NCBI RefSeq assembly: GCF_013376005.1
Contig: NZ_JABMJK010000013.1
Span: 1-64,000 of the forward strand
Direction of reading: 5' to 3'
DNA length: 64,000 nt
DNA from: Duganella sp. SG902
Lineage (GTDB): Bacteria > Pseudomonadota > Gammaproteobacteria > Burkholderiales > Burkholderiaceae_D
This document shows positions 44,223-53,481 of this stretch, one piece after another; position 1 is the stretch's first letter; the number at the start of each line of letters is the position of its first letter. Below the pieces are notes generated by a model, which was not told where the DNA came from, searched no databases, and was given only the letters and a program-made list of their open reading frames with translations. Both the position numbers and the translations under genes were made by a program.

Positions 44223-46985
44223 ATGAAAACGACTCGGACAACCCTCCGTAAAACGGTATTAGCCGCGCTCATTGCCGACCTCGCCCTGATGGCCGGCGCC
44301 CACGCGCAGACGGCCACTGAGGTCGATCCTTCCGCCACCGTGGTGGTGAGCGGCATCCGCGCCTCGCTCAGTTCCTCGCTCACCACCAAGCGCCTGCAGG
44401 ATGGCGTGGTGGACGCCGTGTCGGCCGAAGACGCCGGCAAATTCCCGGACACCAACATCGCTGAATCGCTGCAGCGCGTGACCGGCGTGCAGATCCAGCG
44501 TAACAACGGCGAAGGCCGCTACATCTCGGTGCGCGGCCTCGGCCCCGAATTCAACAACGTGCTGGTCAACGGCCGCACCATGACCAGCGACACCGGCGGC
44601 CGCGAATTCTCGTTCGACCTGCTGTCGTCCGACCTGATCTCGAAAGCGCTGGTGTACAAGACCTCGCAAGCCTTCCTGCCGGAGGGCGGCATCGGTTCCA
44701 CCGTCGACATCCAGACCGCGCGTCCGCTGTCCGGCAAGGTGGGCCACAGCTCGGTGGTCAACGTGTCCGGCGCCTACGACTCCAACTCGGAGAAGAAGAC
44801 CCCCAACATCAGCGGCATGTACTCGTTCGCCAACGAGGCGCGCACCTTCGGCGTGACCGCCTCGCTGTCGTACACCGACCGCGCCTCCAAGCAGAACAAG
44901 GCCATCACCGACGCCTGGAACCTGCGCGACGTGTCGATGATCAACGGCGACCTGAACTCCAAGGGCCTGACCATGGCCGACGTCACCACCAAGAAGCTGT
45001 ACATTCCGCAGAGCTTCGGCTACCAGCAGGAAAACGAGCGCCGCAAACGCCTGGTCGGCAACCTGACGGTGCAGTACAACCCGACGCCGGACTGGAAGCT
45101 GACCGCCGACGCGCTGTATTCCCACCTCGACCAGCGCAACGACGTGATCGCCTTCAGCGACTGGAACAACCCGGTGCAGCTGGGCGTGAAATACAACGGC
45201 AACAACCAGATCACCAGCTTCCTGCGTCCCGGTTCCATCTTCTACGCCAACAATCCAGCCATCGCCGGTCCCGGCACGCTGCTGGGCGAGGCCAACTCCA
45301 ACGACATGATCGTCAAGGGCGGCGACCGCCTGTCGACCACGCGCGCGTTCGGCCTGAACTCGAAATGGAAGCTGTCGCCGGACTGGAAACTGGAAGGCGA
45401 CGTCTCGACCTCGCGCACCACCTCCGGCTCGCCGGACATGTGGGTGGTGGCCGGCATGGTGCCGAAGAACGGCGACGTGCTGACCTTTAACGGCACGCCG
45501 GGCCTGACGTTTGGCGACGGCATCGCCGACCCGACCGCCGTGCGCGCGCACGCCGTCTCCAACGGCGACATCCGCAACCACGACAAGCTCAACGAAGGCC
45601 GCCTGAACCTGTCGTGGGCGCAGGACTGGGGCTACTTCAAGGGCCTCGACACCGGCATGGCCTACTCGCAGCGCAGCGTCGACCGCACCGAGTGGAAGAA
45701 CGACGCCTGGAACGCGTTCAGCGGCTACCACCTGGCGCTGCCATCGTCGCTGTTCACGGTGACGCCGATTGACAACTTCATGGGCAACGGCGTGCAGATG
45801 CCGAACGCCTACCTGAGTTTCAATCCGTACAGCTACATGAACTACCTGAACCAGCCTTCGATCCTGGCGCAGTCCAACGATCCGGCGCTGTACCTCAACA
45901 CCACCAAGTATCCGAACGGCCCGATGGCCATCGACTACACGCTGCCATCGATGTGGGGCGTGAAGGAGAAGGTCGCCAGCATCTTCGTCGACAGCAAATG
46001 GGAAGGCGAGGGCTGGTCGGCCAACGCCGGCGTGCGCGCCGTGCGCGTGAAGTCGAGCTCGATCGGTATCAGCCGCGTGCTGCTGTCGGCCACCAAGAGC
46101 CCGAACGACACCACCTACATCCTGAACTATGGCCCGAGCACCGTGAACACGGTGGACAACAGCTACAACAGCGTGCTGCCGTCGGCCAACATCAAGTTCG
46201 ACCTGACCAGCGACATGCTGCTGCGCCTGGCCGCGTCCAAAACCGAGACCCGTCCGACGCTGAGCCAGATGGGCGTCGACAACTGGTACGGCGGCCGCTA
46301 TGGCGACGTGCAGACCGGCGGCGGCAACCCTTACCTGAAGCCGATGAAGTCCAACAACTACGACCTGTCGTGGGAATGGTACCTGTCGAAAACCAACTAC
46401 GTCAGCGCGGCCGTGTTCCAGAAGAACGTGCGCGACTTCCTGGAGACCCGCCTGGTCGACATGAAGATTCCGCAGTATGACGAAGTGGTGCACGACAGCC
46501 GCGTGCGCAACGGCCAGAAGGGCAAAATCAAGGGTGTGGAGATCGCCGGCCAGTACGCCTTCGACACCGCCGTCCCATGGCTGCGCGGCTTCGGCGTGAC
46601 CGCCAACTACACCTACGTCGACGCCAGCGCCACCCGCGAGGACAACAGCACCCCGGCGTGCGGTTATCCAGGCCTGTCGCCGCAGTCGTACAACGGTTCG
46701 GTGTTCTATGAGAACAGCAAGTTCCAGGCGCGCGTGAGCTACAACTGGCGCAATCACTTCTCCATCGATTGCGGCGGCGGCAGCACCCAGCCACGCAACC
46801 GCGCCGCCTACGGCCAGACCGACGCCAGCCTGCGTTACAACCTCTCGCCGACGCTGTCGCTCTACGCCGACGTCATCAACCTGAGCAACCAGCGCACCCA
46901 CGAGTACGCGCTGAACGAGAGCCAGTTCCTGACGCTGGAAGATGTGGGCCGCCGTGTCAGCATCGGCCTGCGGGCGGCGTTCTAA
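44223..46985 (+). CDS. TonB-dependent receptor, TIGR01782-like (Caulobacter type)
   Basis: 920 residues with a signal peptide ending near GAHAQ. Plug domain: VVVSGIRASLSSSLTTKR, DAVSAEDAGKFPDTNIAESLQRVTGVQI and GRYISVRGLGPEFNNVLVNGR are near-diagnostic for this subfamily, whose members often import plant- or polymer-derived sugars. A 22-strand barrel follows, ending RVSIGLRAAF. It brings a large substrate across the outer membrane with energy from TonB. GGAG precedes the ATG. It converges with the next TonB receptor with only 7 nt between stops and no terminator. Confidence 0.93.
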   Translation: MKTTRTTLRKTVLAALIADLALMAGAHAQTATEVDPSATVVVSGIRASLSSSLTTKRLQDGVVDAVSAEDAGKFPDTNIAESLQRVTGVQIQRNNGEGRYISVRGLGPEFNNVLVNGRTMTSDTGGREFSFDLLSSDLISKALVYKTSQAFLPEGGIGSTVDIQTARPLSGKVGHSSVVNVSGAYDSNSEKKTPNISGMYSFANEARTFGVTASLSYTDRASKQNKAITDAWNLRDVSMINGDLNSKGLTMADVTTKKLYIPQSFGYQQENERRKRLVGNLTVQYNPTPDWKLTADALYSHLDQRNDVIAFSDWNNPVQLGVKYNGNNQITSFLRPGSIFYANNPAIAGPGTLLGEANSNDMIVKGGDRLSTTRAFGLNSKWKLSPDWKLEGDVSTSRTTSGSPDMWVVAGMVPKNGDVLTFNGTPGLTFGDGIADPTAVRAHAVSNGDIRNHDKLNEGRLNLSWAQDWGYFKGLDTGMAYSQRSVDRTEWKNDAWNAFSGYHLALPSSLFTVTPIDNFMGNGVQMPNAYLSFNPYSYMNYLNQPSILAQSNDPALYLNTTKYPNGPMAIDYTLPSMWGVKEKVASIFVDSKWEGEGWSANAGVRAVRVKSSSIGISRVLLSATKSPNDTTYILNYGPSTVNTVDNSYNSVLPSANIKFDLTSDMLLRLAASKTETRPTLSQMGVDNWYGGRYGDVQTGGGNPYLKPMKSNNYDLSWEWYLSKTNYVSAAVFQKNVRDFLETRLVDMKIPQYDEVVHDSRVRNGQKGKIKGVEIAGQYAFDTAVPWLRGFGVTANYTYVDASATREDNSTPACGYPGLSPQSYNGSVFYENSKFQARVSYNWRNHFSIDCGGGSTQPRNRAAYGQTDASLRYNLSPTLSLYADVINLSNQRTHEYALNESQFLTLEDVGRRVSIGLRAAF

Positions 46986-46992
46986 GCGCGCG

Positions 46993-49110
46993 TTACAGCT
47001 TGGCGCTCAGTTGCAGCGCCAACGTCCTCGGCGCTACCGGGATGTCGAACGGTAGCGCCAGGCCCGGCGACAAGCTGGGCTCGCGCGCATCGGCGTTGAA
47101 CAGATTGCGCACCGTGGCCGACACGGTGACGCCGTGCGGCAGTTGCCGGCTCAGGATGGCGTCCACGGTCTTGTAATCGGCGACCGGCGCGCGCGCGTCA
47201 CCGGCCGCGCGGCGTCGGCCAGCCACCCAGTTCAGCTGCGGGCCGAACTGCCAGCTCGGGCTGAAACCCCAGTCGAGGCGGGTGTAGGCGTGGTGGCGCG
47301 GCGCGTAGCCGGGATCCTTGCCGGTGGCCGGGTCGTGCGCGTGCTGGCGCGCGTAGTTGGCCAGCCAGCGCAGGTTCTTGTCCATCTCCCATGCGAGCTC
47401 CAGCTCGCCTCCCTTGCCGTCCACGCTGCCGCTGTTGCGGTAGGTCGCGCCCGGCGCCGGCGCCGGATTGGCGGTCGAACGGATCAGGTCCTTCATCGCG
47501 TAGCGGTACAGGCTCAGGTTGACCGACAGCTCGGGCCGCGCCTGCCAGGCGAACGCCGCCTCGGTGGTGGCGATGGTTTCCGGCTGTATCTTCGGGTTGC
47601 CCATGTTGACCGGGTTGATGCCGGTTTGCTCGTTGAAGCTCGGCGAGCGGAACGCGCGCCCATGCAGCAGCTTGACCGTGAGGTTGAGGTCGGCGTCCCA
47701 CACCAGCGCCAGGCGCGGATTGGTGGTGCCGCCGAAATCGGAGTAATCGTCGTGGCGCACGCCGGCCGTCAGCGCCCAGTCGCGCGCGAACTGCCATTCG
47801 TCCTGCACGTAGGCGTAGTTGATCTTGCGCCGCTGCGGCATGATGTGCGGCTGGATGGCGCCGTAGTCGATCACCGGGCCGGTCGGGATCGGCACCCCGG
47901 CCGGATTGAGGAGGAAGTTCTTCATGGTGCTGACCTGGTACAGGTACAGGTCGTCGTGGCCGGCGCCGACGCGCAGCGCATGGCGGTTCCAGCCGCTGTA
48001 GGTGGCGTGCACGGCCGCGCGCAGATTGCGCTCCCAGCGGCTGGGGCCGCCGATCATCCCGTCCGGGAACAGGTTGGGGCCGATGCGCGCGCCGGCCGGA
48101 AACAGGCCGAGGCCGTCCGGCGACTGCTCGGTGAAGAACAGATAGCTGAGCGAGCCGCCCACGCTCCAGTTGTCGGAAAAGTCGGGCGCGCTCCACGCCA
48201 GTTCGCTGAGCGCGGTGCCGCTGCGGGTCTTGTGGTTGGGATCGAGCGCGGAATTGATGCCGGGACCGGTGCCGGCATCGCCGCGCCACTTGAGGTTGGT
48301 GCGCCAGCGCCAGCGCTGGTAAGTCAGGTCGAGGCCGCCGTCGAAGGCGTTGTAGCCGACGTTCAGCGGGCCGGGCGCGTAGCTGGCGTGGGTGCCGAAG
48401 CGGCTGTCGTTGAGGGTTTGCGCATCGGCCTTGATCAGCTGGTCGGAGCCGTTGGTGCGGCCGGCCTGCAGATAGGCGGCGATGCCGAGTTCGTCCCGCT
48501 TGCCGCCATATTCCAGCCACGCCTCGCGCGACTGGAAGGTGCCGGCGCGCGCGCCCACGCGCAGCCCCGGCATCTGTTCCGCCGTCTTGGTGATGATGTT
48601 GATGACGCCGGCGAAGGCGTCGGCGCCGTACAGCGCCGAGCCGGGGCCGCGGATGACTTCGATGCGGGCGACATTGGTCACCGGCATGCTGATCCACATA
48701 TTGCCCTTGTCGCCGTTGTAGTCGGTGTTCAGGCGCAGGCCGTTGAGCAGCACCAGCACCTGCGGATTGGTGGGGCCGCCCGCGCCGATGCCGCGTATCA
48801 CGTAATTGGGCGCATACATCGGCGCGCCGCGCGTGACGTGGATGCCGGCCACGGTTTCCAGCACGTGATCGAGATCGGTGGCGCCCATGGCGGCGATATC
48901 CTCGGCCGTCACCACCGAGGCCACCGCCGGCGCGCGGCGCAGCGGCTGGGCCGAACCGGTGGCCAGGCTGATGGCGAAGCGGTCCATGCCGAACAGGGCC
49001 AGGTCCTCGTCCTCGGGCTGGGTGGCGGCGGCAGGCAGGGGATAGCAGGTGGCGACCGCCAGGGCGAGCAGCCAGCCGGCGCGGCGGTGCTGGGAAATTA
49101 ACAGAGTCAT
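46993..49110 (-). CDS. TonB-dependent receptor, CirA/BtuB-like
   Basis: 705 residues with an N-terminal signal (GWLLALAVATCYPLPAAA). The plug shows APAVASVVTAEDIAAMGATDLDHVLETVAGIH and VARIEVIRGPGSALYGADAFAGVINIITK, the core of the classic receptor plug. The barrel ends in TLALQLSAKL, so the last residue is leucine instead of the usual aromatic. Siderophores, vitamin B12 or glycans are possible ligands. The kelch-protein gene lies 79 bp upstream on the same strand, so the two may be transcribed together. The ribosome site is weak. Confidence 0.9.
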   Translation of the reverse strand: MTLLISQHRRAGWLLALAVATCYPLPAAATQPEDEDLALFGMDRFAISLATGSAQPLRRAPAVASVVTAEDIAAMGATDLDHVLETVAGIHVTRGAPMYAPNYVIRGIGAGGPTNPQVLVLLNGLRLNTDYNGDKGNMWISMPVTNVARIEVIRGPGSALYGADAFAGVINIITKTAEQMPGLRVGARAGTFQSREAWLEYGGKRDELGIAAYLQAGRTNGSDQLIKADAQTLNDSRFGTHASYAPGPLNVGYNAFDGGLDLTYQRWRWRTNLKWRGDAGTGPGINSALDPNHKTRSGTALSELAWSAPDFSDNWSVGGSLSYLFFTEQSPDGLGLFPAGARIGPNLFPDGMIGGPSRWERNLRAAVHATYSGWNRHALRVGAGHDDLYLYQVSTMKNFLLNPAGVPIPTGPVIDYGAIQPHIMPQRRKINYAYVQDEWQFARDWALTAGVRHDDYSDFGGTTNPRLALVWDADLNLTVKLLHGRAFRSPSFNEQTGINPVNMGNPKIQPETIATTEAAFAWQARPELSVNLSLYRYAMKDLIRSTANPAPAPGATYRNSGSVDGKGGELELAWEMDKNLRWLANYARQHAHDPATGKDPGYAPRHHAYTRLDWGFSPSWQFGPQLNWVAGRRRAAGDARAPVADYKTVDAILSRQLPHGVTVSATVRNLFNADAREPSLSPGLALPFDIPVAPRTLALQLSAKL

Positions 49111-49189
49111 CTTGAAAATTAAACTACATCAATGACTCCACAATACACGGGATGGCTGGCTTAACAAACACAGGTGTTGTCAAAGCGCA

Positions 49190-50215
49190 TCAAGGCGGGG
49201 AGGGCAGGGTAAAGCGGATCACACCGCCGCTGACCTGCTGATGGGCGCGCATGCCGCCGAACAGCCCGTAGGCGCCGTCACCCAGCGGGACCAGGCCACG
49301 GAAGTCCATGCCGGCTTGCGGCAGCGGCGCGTGCCGCTGCCAGGTCTGCGTTTGCGGGTTGAAGCTGAACACCGCATCGGACGGCTCGGCAGGCAGCTTG
49401 TCGTAGCCGATGCCGTTGTAGTTGTAGGGCCGCCCGCTGCCGCCGGCGAACACGATACGGCCGCCGTCACCCACCGCGCCGGCGCGGTACAGCGGGGTGC
49501 CGGGATGGGCCGGCAGTTGGCGCCAACCGATGCGGGCCGGCTGCCGCGGATCGAGCGTGCCTTGCCAGCAGGCGTTGGTGATGGCGAACGCGTTCTTGCC
49601 ATCGGCGCCCTTTGCGGCGGTGACGCCGTCGCAGATCACCATGGTGTCGCCGGCGAGGCCGCCGGCGTGGCCGAATACAGGCGCGCCGGGGTAGGGCGTG
49701 GCGGCTAGCCATTGCTTGGTTTGGGTATCGTAGAGCTGAACGTCGGCCACGTTGGCCTGGTCGTGCCAGCCGCTGACCAGCACGATCCAGCGCTCGCGCC
49801 ACGGCATGGTGACGCTGTCGTCGACCGGGACCGGCATCGTGGTTTCCGTTTCGAAGCGGCCGCTGTCGGGCAGGAAGCGCATCACCTCGGGTGTGGAGAC
49901 TTCCTCGCCGCTGGGCGACACGGTGTAGCCGCCAATCAGGTAGACCTTGCCGCCGACCGTGAGCGCGGCGCTGGCCAGGCGGCCTTGCGCGACCGGAATG
50001 TCGCCCACCTTGCGCCATTGCCCCGAGCGCAAATCAAGCGCATGGACATCGCGCTCGATGTCGGCGTGCGTCTTGCCGGGGCCGAGACCGAAGAAGGTGT
50101 AGACACGGTCGCCAGCGCGGGCGACCGCCCAGTTGGCGCGCGCGACAGGCGCGTCAGCCTGCGCCAGCGCCGTGCAGCAAACGAGTGCGCCGATGAGGAA
50201 GAAAGGTTTGATCAT
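49190..50215 (-). CDS. Exported kelch-repeat protein, NanM-like
   Basis: 341 residues with signal peptide (MIKPFFLIGALVCCTALAQA). Five to six kelch-type blades can be picked out (GGKVYLIGGYTVSPSGEE, GRIVFAGGSGRPYNYNG and GAYGLFGG, each with the GG doublet followed by aromatic spacing). Size and periplasmic location resemble N-acetylneuraminate epimerase NanM, but catalytic residues cannot be confirmed by eye. It precedes a TonB receptor gene, a pairing seen in uptake loci. TATAAT lies at 50226-50221, only a few bases before the GGAG ribosome site, so the leader would be very short if that is the -10 box. Confidence 0.75.
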   Translation of the reverse strand: MIKPFFLIGALVCCTALAQADAPVARANWAVARAGDRVYTFFGLGPGKTHADIERDVHALDLRSGQWRKVGDIPVAQGRLASAALTVGGKVYLIGGYTVSPSGEEVSTPEVMRFLPDSGRFETETTMPVPVDDSVTMPWRERWIVLVSGWHDQANVADVQLYDTQTKQWLAATPYPGAPVFGHAGGLAGDTMVICDGVTAAKGADGKNAFAITNACWQGTLDPRQPARIGWRQLPAHPGTPLYRAGAVGDGGRIVFAGGSGRPYNYNGIGYDKLPAEPSDAVFSFNPQTQTWQRHAPLPQAGMDFRGLVPLGDGAYGLFGGMRAHQQVSGGVIRFTLPSPP

Positions 50216-50316
50216 CTCCGATTATAAGCACAAGCTCGGTGGAACCTGTACGAACAAAGCGCGCCCAATAGCCTTGTAATGCCATCGCTGATATTTGCGC
50301 CGGTTGACAGGCGCTT

Positions 50317-50790
50317 TTACGGGATACGTGGAAGTGGGGGATCGCCCGCTGTCGTTGGAACGGAGTAAGGTGCTTGAATGTTGGACGTGGTGCCCGTGTT
50401 GGAGTCGTAATCGTAAGGAACGTGGATTGCGATGCGAGCACTGGTGAAATCCCGAGTGTTCCTCGTTACCAAGGGGATACCATATGAGAGGGCTGTTGCC
50501 GCGATGATTGCATCGGGCAGTTTAATTTTTGGCGGTGTGACTAAGCCGCTTCCTCGTATGGCAATTGAATATTCAACAATTTGCGGGTCTAGCTGAAGCA
50601 CTGTGAACTCGCTGAGCACCGCGTCGAGAATGGGTTTGTCTGACGGGTGGGAAATTTCCCCAGAACGTAATTCCATGTAGGTGATAACGCTAATCGCGGG
50701 TTCGTCGTAGTGTCCAAGTTCCACTGTGGCGGCATGCACGCCGTTGAGCATGTCGATGAAAATATTTGTATCGAACAGGATCAACGCCAT
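50317..50790 (-). CDS. PIN-domain ribonuclease toxin (VapC type)
   Basis: 157 residues. The PIN active-site acids are in place: D7 (ILFDTNIFID), E40 (TYMELRSG), D93 (KLPDAIIAATA) and D114 (TRNTRDF). It is a Mg2+-dependent RNase that should block translation when free of its antitoxin. The frame extends upstream, but ATG at 50790 has GAGGG before it and overlaps the antitoxin stop by 10 bases, the standard coupling. A C-terminal tail of about 40 residues after the PIN fold is longer than usual. Base composition is lower in GC than the flanks, which fits horizontal transfer. Confidence 0.88.
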   Translation of the reverse strand: MALILFDTNIFIDMLNGVHAATVELGHYDEPAISVITYMELRSGEISHPSDKPILDAVLSEFTVLQLDPQIVEYSIAIRGSGLVTPPKIKLPDAIIAATALSYGIPLVTRNTRDFTSARIAIHVPYDYDSNTGTTSNIQAPYSVPTTAGDPPLPRIP

Positions 50791-50969
50791 TCGGCCCTCA
50801 GTTGTTCCTGGTACTCTACGCCATCCTTCGGCAAGTCGGTGCGATGCTTCCAAAGACCTTCGGCGGCTTTTAGCGCAGCGATGCGACGACGACGACGTTC
50901 CTCCTGCTCTAAGCGGGATGCTGAACTATTGACCATGGGGCGTTCGCCCACGTTTGGTAAAGTGCTCAT
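50781..50969 (-). CDS. Putative antitoxin of the PIN toxin
   Basis: 62 residues: a short N-terminus, a strongly basic-acidic helical centre (RLEQEERRRRRIAALKAAEG) and a C-terminal segment GVEYQEQLRAEW of the kind that wraps a PIN toxin. No clear AbrB or RHH DNA-binding fold is visible. Identification rests mainly on position: same strand, overlapping the toxin start by 10 bases. Confidence 0.72.
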   Translation of the reverse strand: MSTLPNVGERPMVNSSASRLEQEERRRRRIAALKAAEGLWKHRTDLPKDGVEYQEQLRAEWR

Positions 50970-51082
50970 TGGAGCCTACCGTTGCTCGAATTGGATAAAT
51001 CCAGTGTAGCGCAAATGCGTGGCGACGTGCGGAAAACAAAAAGATTCCACCATCGGTTTGGGCGTCGCTCTTGGTACTGCCT

Positions 51083-52060
51083 TTATCCGTGCGGGCGATA
51101 TCGTTCAGATCTAAGCAGGCAAGGCCACGATTGCCCGCTGCTCACGGAGATAAGGTTCTCATTGATCCATGACCCGACATCGGTGACTGGGAGGGCACGC
51201 AGACTATTGAACGTTTGCGATTTATCCCAGGCGACGCCCCTGCCTTGAGCGAAAGCCGCACGGTACTTTCGCATCATGTTGTGCGGGTCTCGCGCCAGCT
51301 CGGCCAGTAAGTACTCTTCGTCCCACTCCGAACGGCTAAAGGGGCGGCCGAGGGATGCCTGGAGCTTGTCGGCGACCTCTCGGTAAGTCACCGTATCGCC
51401 AGCCAGATAAACGATCTCGTTCCGGATGCGAGGTTTGGTGAAAACGATCTCGGCAGTCAGCGTGCCGATATCATCGGGAGTGGTCAACGTGACGGCGGTG
51501 TCGAGGCTGCCCAAGGCGTGAACGGCGTCGTTTTGTAGGTCTACAACCCCGAATTCAGGCTCGAACAGGTAGCTCATGAACATCCCGGTCGAGATAATGA
51601 CCCATTCAGTCTGCTGCTGACCGCGCAGCAGTTCCCGCACGTCCAACTGGGCGTCGAAAATATCCTGCGGACTGCCGCGTCCGATCACGTCAAAATCGAC
51701 GCCGAACTGCCATGGAAAATACCTTGGTATTCGCGCCTTCAAGGCGGCGCGAGCCAATTTCATTGGGGTGTCAATTCCCGCCGCATAGCCAGCGCAGCCG
51801 ATCACCGTATCGTATCGCCCGAATACGCCTGCGAGGTCGTCGACCGAGCTCTTCACAAGATCGCCTATGACGATCTCGATCCCCAGACCTCGGATCTCCG
51901 CGATATCACGTTGCTTGGCTGGTGCGCTGGACTCAACCGCACTTGCGCGCAACAGCACGCTGATTTTCACACCGTCGATTTCCTTTGCGCGCTGCGCAAG
52001 ACCTCGCAATACCGGCAAGCCGAGTTCTCCTGCTCCGAGCACCAGAATGTTTTGAGACAT
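51083..52060 (-). CDS. NmrA/isoflavone reductase-like NAD(P)-binding protein
   Basis: 325 residues. The N-terminal Rossmann motif VLGAGELGLPVLRGLA, the acid-turn region and FGVDFDVIGRG with FPWQFG are typical of the NmrA-like atypical SDR group. These proteins either reduce aromatic or quinone-type substrates or act as redox sensors; the choice is open. The last 15 or so residues (SGQSWPCLLRSERYRPHG) look unlike the family end and may be read-through after a lost stop. It is divergent from a LysR gene 145 bp away, a common regulator-target pair, and AT-richer than the core genome. Confidence 0.8.
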   Translation of the reverse strand: MSQNILVLGAGELGLPVLRGLAQRAKEIDGVKISVLLRASAVESSAPAKQRDIAEIRGLGIEIVIGDLVKSSVDDLAGVFGRYDTVIGCAGYAAGIDTPMKLARAALKARIPRYFPWQFGVDFDVIGRGSPQDIFDAQLDVRELLRGQQQTEWVIISTGMFMSYLFEPEFGVVDLQNDAVHALGSLDTAVTLTTPDDIGTLTAEIVFTKPRIRNEIVYLAGDTVTYREVADKLQASLGRPFSRSEWDEEYLLAELARDPHNMMRKYRAAFAQGRGVAWDKSQTFNSLRALPVTDVGSWINENLISVSSGQSWPCLLRSERYRPHG

Positions 52061-52204
52061 AGTCAGTTCCTCCTTTGGATATGAGGCCGCACTTTAGCGA
52101 ATGCAGCGATGCGGAAAAAGTAGCTTTTGCGGTTTTAAGCATGCGGAAAATGCGAACAATGTTGAGTTATAGTGCCGTTTTCCCAATCGCTGTCAGGACA
52201 ACGC

Positions 52205-53089
52205 ATGGATCGCGTACAAGCAATGCAGGTATTTCTTCGCGTGGTCGAAAGCGGGAGTTTTGTCCGTGCGGCGGAGACCCTGGGTTTACCGGCGTCATCA
52301 GTCACGGGCATCATAAAAAGGCTGGAAAAACATTTGCAGATACGCCTGCTGAACCGCTCCACCAGAAACCTCAGCTTGACGCCAGAAGGCGAGCGTTACT
52401 TCTACCGCTGCCGCGAGATACTCGACCTTATCGACGACACGGAATCCAGCTTGCACGGCTCTTCCGAGCGTCCTCACGGGCGGCTGAGGGTGGATATGCC
52501 TGGTGGCATTGCGCATGCAGTTATCTTGCCGAAGCTGGCACAATTCCAGCGGCGCTACCCCGACATATACCTCATGATCGGCATCAATGATCGTCAGGTG
52601 GATTTGATACAAGAGGGTGTCGATTGCGTCATTCGTGCGGGCGTGCTGCATGACTCGACGCTGGTAGCGCGCCGCTTGGGCGAGCTGCGTTGGATCACCT
52701 GCGCGGCGCCAAGCTACTTGGACGAAAAAGGTATTCCGGCCGGGCTGGAGGATTTGCACCGACACCGGGCCGTTCATTACTTTTCCGGCACGGCGCGGCG
52801 AGGAAGCCAGCTCCATTTCACGGAGAACGGAGAGCGCGTCTCAGTTGAGGTCCCTGGCACGGTAGCGGTCAACGAGACCGGCATGTACATCAAGCTGGGC
52901 CTCGATGGCGCCGGCCTGATGCAGTTGGCCGAGATTCTGGTGACGGAACATTTACGGACCGGAGAATTGGTCGAGGTACTGGATGATCGGCGGCCCGCAC
53001 CGTTGCCGGTATCACTGGTCTACCCCCATCACCGCTTTCTCTCGCCGGCGGTGCGAGCGTTCGCCGATTGGACGGCCGAGCTGTTCTGA
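52205..53089 (+). CDS. LysR-family transcriptional regulator
   Basis: 294 residues. N-terminal winged helix-turn-helix (MDRVQAMQVFLRVVESGSFVRAAETLGLPASSVTGIIKRLEKHLQ) and a type-2 periplasmic-binding-like effector domain (GRLRVDMPGGIAHAVILPKLAQFQ...). It belongs to the CrgA/DsdC-like branch by appearance. It is divergent from the NmrA-like gene and probably controls it. The frame is open 11 codons earlier; ATG at 52205 matches the family start. Confidence 0.92.
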   Translation: MDRVQAMQVFLRVVESGSFVRAAETLGLPASSVTGIIKRLEKHLQIRLLNRSTRNLSLTPEGERYFYRCREILDLIDDTESSLHGSSERPHGRLRVDMPGGIAHAVILPKLAQFQRRYPDIYLMIGINDRQVDLIQEGVDCVIRAGVLHDSTLVARRLGELRWITCAAPSYLDEKGIPAGLEDLHRHRAVHYFSGTARRGSQLHFTENGERVSVEVPGTVAVNETGMYIKLGLDGAGLMQLAEILVTEHLRTGELVEVLDDRRPAPLPVSLVYPHHRFLSPAVRAFADWTAELF

Positions 53090-53481
53090 TCGACAGAGCA
53101 CCTTCCCGCGAGGTGCGTTAATCCCGCTCAATTAAACAGCGTCGTTCCGGCGAAGGCCGGAACCCATAGAACGCATGCTTTACCGCATCGGCGAACCGTC
53201 CGCCTACGCCGAAATAACGAATTGAACGCTAGCCACACACGGCAGAGATGCTTGAAGAAACATAAGTTTAATCTCTCGCAACGAATGTTTATTCGATGAA
53301 ATCGCATCATATCTGAATGATAACTTGCCTTGCAAGTGGGCTGTGAAATTTTATTCAGTCATTTGATGATTTTAAGTATTGCAGGGGCCTTCCCATATCC
53401 GCACACTGCCGCAGCAGCACATCTTCACCCGAAAGATACCCAAGATCGTTTGTAGGCAATCTATATGGAGGAGTAACCCTC
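53090..53481. other. Intergenic region without a gene
   Basis: No convincing gene in this 392-bp stretch. It holds one REP-like stem, GTTCCGGC-gaag-GCCGGAAC (53144-53163), with the same layout as the arms at 26.6 kb but different bases. AT-rich DNA follows from about 53260, which probably contains the promoter of the GH74 gene. GGAGG (53466-53474 region) is that gene's ribosome site. Confidence 0.6.
53144..53163. repeat. Single REP-like hairpin
   Basis: Perfect 8-bp stem with a gaag loop, flanked by gtc and ccata as in the element at 26631. It could be a diverged REP unit and may stop transcription of the LysR gene. Confidence 0.5.
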
